DNA from: an uncultured Acetobacteraceae bacterium
GTDB taxonomy: Bacteria > Pseudomonadota > Alphaproteobacteria > Acetobacterales > Acetobacteraceae
Reading direction: 5' to 3'
NCBI GenBank assembly: GCA_937930165.1
Contig: CALGVL010000303.1
Span: 1 to 10,615, forward strand
DNA: 10,615 nt
Shown in pieces: positions 6,375 to 10,615 of the stretch. The notes beneath the pieces were generated by a model. The model searched no databases, was not told where the DNA came from, and was given only the letters and a program-made list of their open reading frames with translations. Position numbers and translations under genes: made by a program. Every line of letters begins with the position of its first letter. Positions within the stretch are counted from its first letter, which is position 1.

Positions 6375-8252
6375 TCAGCGCACGGGCTGCGCCTCGGCGA
6401 AGGCCCCGCTCTGTTGCCGCCAGAGTCTGGCATAGACGCCGCCCCGGCGCAGCAGGCCCGTATGCGTCCCTTCCTCCACGATCCTGCCGTGGTCCAGCAC
6501 CACCAGCCGGTCCATCCGGGCGATGGTGGAGAGGCGGTGGGCGATGGCGATCACCGTCTTGCCGGCCATCAGCTCGGAAAGCTGTTCCTGAATCGCGGCC
6601 TCCACCTCGGAATCCAGGGCGCTGGTCGCCTCGTCCAGCACCAGGATGGGGGCGTCCTTCAACAACACGCGGGCGATGGCGATCCGCTGCCGCTGGCCGC
6701 CGGAGAGCTTCACCCCCCGCTCCCCCACATGCGCGTCATAGCCGCGGCGGCCGCGCCAGTCCTGCAATTCGCGGATGAAGCCGTCGGCATGGGCGCGGGC
6801 GGCGGCGGCCTCGATCTCCTCCATATCCACCCCCGGCCTGCCGTAGCGGATATTGTCGGCGATGGAGCGGTGCAGCAGGGCCGTATCCTGGGTCACCACG
6901 CCGATGGCGGCGCGGAGCGATTCCTGGGTCACGGTGGCGATGTCCTGCCCATCCACCAGGATCCGCCCCGCCTCCGGCCGGAAGAAGCCGAGCAGCAGGC
7001 TCACCAGTGTCGATTTCCCCACCCCGGAATGGCCGACCAGCCCCACCCGCTCGCCGGGGGCGATGCGCAGGTCCAGGCTCTGCAGCACTCCCGCATTCCG
7101 GCCATAACCGAAATGGACATTCTCGAAACGGATCTCGCCCCGGGTCACGCGCAGCGGCACCGCGCCGGGCGGGTCCGGGGCGGTGGGGGGCACGGCGATG
7201 CTTCCCATCGCCTCCTGCACCACGCCCAGGCTCTCGAAGATCGAGGTGACGTTGAAGGCGACCCAGCCGGAGATGTTGGCGATCTGCCAGGCCATGGGCA
7301 GTGCCGTGGCGACGGCCCCCAGGCCGATCTCGCCCCGCGTCCACAGCCAGACCCCGACCGCCGCCGTCGCGGTGATCATGGTGGCGTTCAGGCTGGCCAG
7401 GGCGAAGCCGTTCAGCGTCACCAGCCGCATCTGCCGCTGGAAGGCCTTGTTCAGCCCGACCAGCCCCTCCCGGGCGAAGGCGTCCTCCTCCCGCGCCCGG
7501 GCGAAGAGCTTCACCGTCTGGATGTTGGTGTAGCTGTCCACGATCCGGCCGGTGAGCAGGCTGCGCTGTTCCGATGCCTTGCGGGACCGTTCCCGCATCC
7601 GCGGCACCAGGACGCGCAGCAGGGCCGCATAGAGCAGGAACCAGACCGCGATGGGCATGGCCAGGCGCCAGTCGGCATGGCCCAGCAGGCTCAGCGCGGC
7701 GGTGCCATAGACCAGGATGTACCAGACGGCATTCACCACCTGGACCACGCTCTCCCGCAGTGCCGGCCCGGCCTGCATTACCCGGTTGGCGATGCGTCCC
7801 GAAAAGTCCTCCTGGAAGAAGGGCAGGCCCTGGCGGACGACCTGCCAGTGGCTCTGCCAGCGGATCAGGGAGGTGAAATTGCCGCTGATGCCCTGCTGGG
7901 TGATGAGGTTCTGCGCCAGGATCGCCAGAGGCCGGCCGATCAGCACGATCGCCCCCATGCCCAGCAATTGCGGCCAGGCATCGGCCCAGAGCGCCTCCGG
8001 CGAATGGCTGGAGAGCAGCGCGACCAGCCGGCCGATGATGGCCGGGATGGCCGCGTCCAGCAGCGCCACCAGCAGGCCGGCAAGGAACAGCGCCAGGAAC
8101 AGCGCCCGTGCCTGGCGGATGAAGTGCCAGTAGAAGCCGAGCAGCCGGCGCGGTGGCGCTTGTTCCGGGACCGGAGTGCCGAAGAGGCGCGCGGCCGGCT
8201 CCCCCGGCGGCGCCACCGGATCGAGGAAGCGTTCAAAGAGGCCGAAGGGCAT
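6375..8252 (-). CDS. ABC transporter, fused permease and ATPase (MsbA/multidrug-exporter type)
   Basis: This 625-residue half-transporter has a membrane domain followed by an ATPase domain. The membrane domain covers about residues 45-330; the coupling-helix region includes LLTGRIVDSYTNIQTVKLF. In the ATPase domain I see Walker A GHSGVGKST (407-415), the Q-loop VTQDTALLHRSIADNI (Q455), the signature KLSGGQRQR (515-523), Walker B ILVLDEATSALD (536-547) and the switch histidine H572 in IAHRLST. All catalytic residues are intact, so it should be an active homodimeric exporter. Lipids, drugs or peptides are possible cargo; none is indicated. I chose ATG at 8250-8252: the longer frame from TTG at 8288 has no ribosome site, and that TTG falls inside a promoter-like TTGACG. 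No clear Shine-Dalgarno precedes the ATG either, so the start is moderately sure. It shares the strand with the genes on both sides. Confidence 0.93.
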   Translation of the reverse strand: MPFGLFERFLDPVAPPGEPAARLFGTPVPEQAPPRRLLGFYWHFIRQARALFLALFLAGLLVALLDAAIPAIIGRLVALLSSHSPEALWADAWPQLLGMGAIVLIGRPLAILAQNLITQQGISGNFTSLIRWQSHWQVVRQGLPFFQEDFSGRIANRVMQAGPALRESVVQVVNAVWYILVYGTAALSLLGHADWRLAMPIAVWFLLYAALLRVLVPRMRERSRKASEQRSLLTGRIVDSYTNIQTVKLFARAREEDAFAREGLVGLNKAFQRQMRLVTLNGFALASLNATMITATAAVGVWLWTRGEIGLGAVATALPMAWQIANISGWVAFNVTSIFESLGVVQEAMGSIAVPPTAPDPPGAVPLRVTRGEIRFENVHFGYGRNAGVLQSLDLRIAPGERVGLVGHSGVGKSTLVSLLLGFFRPEAGRILVDGQDIATVTQESLRAAIGVVTQDTALLHRSIADNIRYGRPGVDMEEIEAAAARAHADGFIRELQDWRGRRGYDAHVGERGVKLSGGQRQRIAIARVLLKDAPILVLDEATSALDSEVEAAIQEQLSELMAGKTVIAIAHRLSTIARMDRLVVLDHGRIVEEGTHTGLLRRGGVYARLWRQQSGAFAEAQPVR

Positions 8253-8259
8253 GGGCGGC

Positions 8260-8288
8260 AGAACGCGCCCGCCCTGTGCGGGCGTCAA
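8260..8288 (-). promoter_or_regulatory. Possible promoter and hairpin upstream of the ABC exporter
   Basis: TTGACG (8283-8288, minus strand) resembles a -35 box and sits in the string TTGCTTGACGC, nearly the same as TTGCTTGACAC at the atp promoter. The matching -10 position (8260-8265, CGTTCT) is poor. A 7-bp perfect stem (8266-8272 with 8278-8284, loop of 5) overlaps the spacer. It could alternatively be the terminator of the upstream remnant ORF. Confidence 0.3.
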
Positions 8289-8324
8289 GCAACGAAGCGT
8301 GACCGCGCCGTCGTGGTGCGGCCG

Positions 8325-8489
8325 CTAGTCCGGTATCTCCTTCAGTGCGCATGACATGGCCGTGCTGCCGGCCGCGGATTGGCTCGTGCGCCGCATCGCG
8401 GCGATGATGCGGTCAATGGCCGCGTCCTTATCGGGCCGACGCTTCTCGACATCATCGCTGTAGCGAAGATGGACGCGCTGCTCGGACAT
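8325..8489 (-). pseudogene. Short ORF resembling the N-terminus of a catalase-family protein (probable remnant)
   Basis: A 54-codon frame opens with ATG at 8487-8489 after a good AGGTGGGA site and ends at TAG (8325-8327). The first ~38 residues (including LRYSDDVEKRRPD, AAIDRIIAAMRRTSQ) look like the start of the catalase-like heme proteins whose N-termini read roughly RYSxDVE...DE..IDxIIxxMR. Those proteins are normally 300 residues or longer. After about residue 40 the resemblance stops in this frame. The next frame briefly reads QHGHVMRTEGD, which recalls the family's following HGHxxR segment and suggests a frameshift. Nothing catalase-like follows before the ABC exporter. I infer a truncated and frameshifted remnant; a true small protein is possible. 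The family assignment is from memory of the motif pattern and is moderate at best. Confidence 0.4.
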
Positions 8490-8537
8490 GGGGTCCCACC
8501 TGCGGCTCGGATGTCCGGTCCGGACGCGCCGGCGCGG

Positions 8538-8550
8538 GGCGGTTTCCGCC
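8538..8550 (-). terminator. Small hairpin after the DUF6653-like gene
   Basis: A 5-bp stem GGCGG/CCGCC with a 3-base loop lies 6 bases past the stop codon of the small membrane-protein gene. No T-tract follows. It is a weak candidate terminator or a chance match in GC-rich DNA. Confidence 0.2.
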
Positions 8551-8556
8551 AGGGGC

Positions 8557-9039
8557 TCAGCGCGGGTCGCCCCGCATGTCCTCGTACAGCCAGACCATGC
8601 GGTCCACGAACCAGAGCTTGCCGCCCATCACCAGCACCAGACCCAGCAGGGTCGGCCAGGGCAGCAGCAGGATGAGGCCATAGGCCAGCAGCACCGTGCC
8701 GAGACCGGCGACGGCACCGAGCACCCAGGGCAGCACCCGATGCCGCGGCGGGATCGGCACCGCCTTCCGCTGCAGCCAGATCCGTTCCCCCATCACCCCC
8801 TTCGCCGCCCAGCTTTCCGTATTGCGCGGCGGCGGGAAGGCACGGGGGTTCAGCCAGAGCCAAAGCAGCAGAAGGCCAACCGGCAGCGCCGCCCACCAGC
8901 CGATCCAGGTCCGGCTCCAGACCGCCAGCACCAGCAGGGGCGTGGTCGCCACCCGGGTCCAGACGCTCCAGGGATTGGCGTGCCGCGCCCAGCCTTCCTG
9001 GTCGAGCCGGAAGGCGGCGGCGAGACGCTTGCCGGTAAT
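8557..9039 (-). CDS. Small membrane protein, probable DUF6653 family, apparent ATT start
   Basis: With an ATT start at 9037-9039 this is a 160-residue protein. It has an N-terminal conserved-looking block (FRLDQEGWARHANPWSVWTR, about residues 10-29). Hydrophobic stretches near 33-63 follow, then NPRAFPPP (64-71), MGERIWLQRKAVPIPP (83-98) and further hydrophobic segments near 104-140. I recognise this pattern as the DUF6653 family of unknown function, fairly but not fully sure. The first NTG codon in frame is GTG at 8952, which would remove the HANPWSVWTR block and give 131 residues. No ATG, GTG, TTG or CTG lies further upstream before an in-frame stop. The ATT sits one base after the stop of the VOC gene (TGAGATT), so translation is probably coupled. 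The product should be an inner-membrane protein; no function can be given. Confidence 0.7.
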   Translation of the reverse strand: MTGKRLAAAFRLDQEGWARHANPWSVWTRVATTPLLVLAVWSRTWIGWWAALPVGLLLLWLWLNPRAFPPPRNTESWAAKGVMGERIWLQRKAVPIPPRHRVLPWVLGAVAGLGTVLLAYGLILLLPWPTLLGLVLVMGGKLWFVDRMVWLYEDMRGDPR

Positions 9040-9040
9040 C

Positions 9041-9511
9041 TCAGCCGCCCTGGCCCTGCATCATGGCCTGCATGCGCCGGGTGATCTCCTCCGGCGGCAC
9101 ATCCTCGACATGGGTGGCGATGTGCCAGACATGGCCGAAGGGGTCCCGCACCGCGCCGGAGCGGTCGCCGTAGAACTGGTTCGCGACCGGGCGGATCAGC
9201 TCCGCCCCCGCCGCCACGGCGCGGTCCAGCGTAGCGTCCACATCCGCAACATAGAGGTGCAGCGTCACTGGCGAGCCGCCGAGGGCGGTGGGGCTGCGGT
9301 TGCCCCAGTCCGGGCAGGCATCGGACAGCATGACGACGCTGTCGCCGATCTCGATCTCCGCATGGCCGATCAGCCCGTTCGGCATGGGCAGGCGCATGCG
9401 CTCGCGGGCCCCGAAGGCTTCCGCATACCAGGCGAGGGCGCGCTCGGCGCCCTCCACGGCCAGATAGGGGGTGATGCTGCGATAACCGGGCGGGATCGGC
9501 GGCACGGGCAT
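9041..9511 (-). CDS. VOC superfamily protein (glyoxalase/PhnB-like)
   Basis: The 156-residue product has the two beta-alpha-beta-beta-beta modules of the vicinal oxygen chelate fold. Module 1 begins IPPGYRSITPYLAVEGAERA and has NGLIGHAEIEIGDSVVMLSD (44-64). Module 2 has VTLHLYVADVDATLDRAVAAG (82-102) and RDPFGHVWHIATH (122-134). The opening and the C-terminal PPEEITRRMQAM are typical of PhnB-like proteins of unknown substrate. H50, H85, H127 and H130/H134 are candidates for a metal site, but the set cannot be proven. I chose ATG at 9509-9511 because GGGAAAGAG precedes it and the family normally begins here; the frame runs open to 9646 but that extension is not family-like and would overlap smc. 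It is coupled to the DUF6653-like gene just downstream. Confidence 0.88.
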   Translation of the reverse strand: MPVPPIPPGYRSITPYLAVEGAERALAWYAEAFGARERMRLPMPNGLIGHAEIEIGDSVVMLSDACPDWGNRSPTALGGSPVTLHLYVADVDATLDRAVAAGAELIRPVANQFYGDRSGAVRDPFGHVWHIATHVEDVPPEEITRRMQAMMQGQGG

Positions 9512-9571
9512 GGCTCTTTCCCTTCGTTGCACGCTCATCCTGGCACGGGGCGTCGCCCGAAGTGAAGAACG

Positions 9572-9655
9572 AAAAAAGAACTCAAGCGTGGATCCTGAGC
9601 CGCTATTCCGTCCGCGGCCCCTCCGCCATCTCCACGGCCCGGCCAAGATCCACGC
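9572..9655 (-). terminator. Terminator-like T-tract with inverted repeat after smc
   Basis: On the minus strand GCGTGGATC (9647-9655), inside the last smc codons, pairs perfectly with GATCCACGC (9586-9594), 25 or so bases after the smc stop region begins. The loop is 52 bases and can hold inner stems. The second arm is followed by TTGAGTTCTTTTTTCG, an unusual T-run for this GC-rich DNA. This fits an intrinsic terminator for smc with a large branched stem, though the long loop makes it atypical. Confidence 0.45.
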
Positions 9656-10615
9656 TGAGCAGGCGCGAGACGCCCCGCTCCTGCATCGTCACGCCGTAAA
9701 GCCGGTGCATGCGCGCCATGGTCAGCGGATGGTGTGTCACGATCAGGAAGCGCGTGCCGCCCTCCGCCGCGATCGCATCCAGCAGGTCGCAGAGCCGCTC
9801 CACATTCGCGTCGTCGAGTGGCGCGTCCACCTCGTCCAGCACGCAGACCGGGGCCGGATGGCAGCGGAAGATGGCGAAGATCAGGGAGAGCGCGGTCAGC
9901 GCCTGCTCTCCGCCCGAGAGCAGGGACAAGGCGGAAAGCTTCTTCCCCGGCGGCTCGGCATAGATCTCCAGCCCCGCCTCCAGCGGGTCCTCGCTGCCGA
10001 CCAGGGCCAGGTGCGCCCGTCCACCGCCGAAGAGGCGGGTGAAGAGGCTGCGGAACTCCGCATCCACCTTGTCGAAGACGGTGCGCAGCCGCTCCCGCCC
10101 CTCCCGGTTCAGATGGCCGATGGAGCCGCGCAGCTTGGCGATGGCGGCGGTGATCTCCTCCCGCTCCCGCGTGATGGTGGCGATGCGCTCCTCGATCTCG
10201 GCCATCTCCACATCGGCGCGGAGATTGACCGGGCCCATCTCCTCCCGCTCCTTCGCCAGGCGCTCCAGCTTGCGGCGGGCCTTGTCCTCGGCGGCGTCGG
10301 AAAGCTCGCCCGGCTCGGGCAATTCGGCGCCTTCGCCGAGGCGTTCGGCGATGCGCTCCTCCACTGCGGCGGCTGCGGTGCGGGCCTGTTCGGCGGCGCT
10401 CTCGGCGCGGAGCTGTGCCTCGCGTGCGGCGGCGAAACCGGCATCGGCGGTGCGGCGGGCCTCGGCGGCGGCCTGGCGCTCGGCCTCGGCGGCGGCGAGG
10501 GCGGCGGCGGCGGCTTCATGCGCGGCCTCGGCCTCGGCCAGCAGGCTGCCGGCCTGGCGGCGGCGGGCGGCGGCGGCCTCCGGCGCCTCGGCCAGCCCGT
10601 CGCGCTCGGTTCGGG
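9603..10615 (-). CDS. smc: Chromosome segregation ATPase SMC (partial, C-terminal part)
   Basis: The frame is open from the right edge to TAG at 9603-9605, giving about 336 of some 1,150 residues. It starts in a very Ala/Glu/Arg-rich coiled coil (about 10615-10280). KEREEMGPVNLRADVEMAEIEER follows in pieces: the MGPVNLRA motif is a hallmark of bacterial SMC. The head domain then has LFGGGRAHL, the ABC signature LLSGGEQALTALSLIFA (near 9923-9873), Walker B VCVLDEVDAPLDDAN (near 9848) and the switch THHP (near 9737). All ATPase elements of the C-terminal half are intact; Walker A lies in the N-terminal half outside the window. SMC dimers with ScpA and ScpB extrude DNA loops and organise the chromosome. 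A T-tract terminator follows the stop. Identification is secure. Confidence 0.97.
   Translation of the reverse strand, partial: RTERDGLAEAPEAAAARRRQAGSLLAEAEAAHEAAAAALAAAEAERQAAAEARRTADAGFAAAREAQLRAESAAEQARTAAAAVEERIAERLGEGAELPEPGELSDAAEDKARRKLERLAKEREEMGPVNLRADVEMAEIEERIATITREREEITAAIAKLRGSIGHLNREGRERLRTVFDKVDAEFRSLFTRLFGGGRAHLALVGSEDPLEAGLEIYAEPPGKKLSALSLLSGGEQALTALSLIFAIFRCHPAPVCVLDEVDAPLDDANVERLCDLLDAIAAEGGTRFLIVTHHPLTMARMHRLYGVTMQERGVSRLLSVDLGRAVEMAEGPRTE

Noticed and set aside
8253..8288. Extending the ABC exporter to the TTG at 8288
   Set aside because: No ribosome site precedes the TTG, the 12 added residues are not family-like, and the TTG lies in a promoter-like TTGACG and a hairpin.
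6177..8354. A very long open frame (725 codons) on the plus strand opposite the ABC exporter and atpI
   Set aside because: Its product is Gln/His/Asp/Pro-rich with no domain, and it mirrors an intact, well-recognised gene. Long antisense frames are expected where GC is high and stop codons are rare.
8342..8896. A 184-codon minus-strand frame crossing the DUF6653-like gene and the catalase remnant
   Set aside because: It reads the wrong frame through both; the sequence is low-complexity Ala/Gly/Pro with no family resemblance.
9512..9646. Extending the VOC protein upstream to 9646 or 9538
   Set aside because: The extension overlaps the end of smc, is Arg/Ser-rich and unlike the family, whereas ATG 9509-9511 has a ribosome site and gives the normal family length.
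1..10615. CRISPR arrays, tRNA or rRNA genes, insertion sequences, phage genes or toxin-antitoxin pairs
   Set aside because: I looked for regular short repeats, cloverleaf-like segments, transposase or integrase motifs and small paired ORFs and saw none. The gene content is ordinary metabolism, transport and housekeeping.

Overview
The window reads as chromosomal DNA from a very GC-rich alphaproteobacterium. The Fo genes of ATP synthase stand alone in the order I-a-c-b'-b (two different b-type subunits, with no F1 genes following), which is usual for alphaproteobacteria. The protein style (GTG starts, Ala/Arg-rich proteins, TRAP and family-5 binding proteins without their permeases) suggests Acetobacteraceae, such as a Roseomonas-like genus. 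That family-level placement is inference.

Layout: (1) 1-515, minus: the N-terminal 171 residues of a 3-hydroxyisobutyrate dehydrogenase-type oxidoreductase, cut by the window edge. (2) 516-659: a divergent regulatory spacer with a 9-bp inverted repeat. (3) 660-1751, plus: a Tat-exported TRAP transporter binding protein of the TakP type. (4) 1752-1924: a convergent spacer with a degenerate 60-bp-period direct repeat and a strong two-way terminator hairpin. (5) 1925-3505, minus: a family-5 (peptide/nickel type) ABC binding protein. (6) 3707-6241, minus: the Fo operon atpI-atpB-atpE-atpF'-atpF, with a good sigma70-like promoter upstream and hairpins downstream. (7) 6375-8252, minus: a fused ABC exporter. 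(8) 8325-8489, minus: a 54-codon ORF that looks like the broken N-terminus of a catalase-family protein. (9) 8557-9039, minus: a small membrane protein, probably DUF6653, which seems to start at ATT just after the preceding gene. (10) 9041-9511, minus: a VOC/PhnB-like protein. (11) 9603-10615, minus: the C-terminal third of SMC, followed by a T-tract terminator.

How the genes work together: the atp genes build the membrane proton channel, the c-ring and the b/b' stator of ATP synthase; the F1 genes must lie elsewhere. SMC is the chromosome-organising ATPase. The VOC, DUF6653, catalase-remnant and exporter genes sit between smc and atpI on the same strand and look like an accessory block. The two solitary binding proteins deliver organic acids or peptide-like solutes to permeases encoded elsewhere.

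I found no convincing new multi-gene system. The points most worth checking are the ATT start, the catalase remnant, the hairpin between atpE and atpF', the divergent operator and the intergenic repeat.
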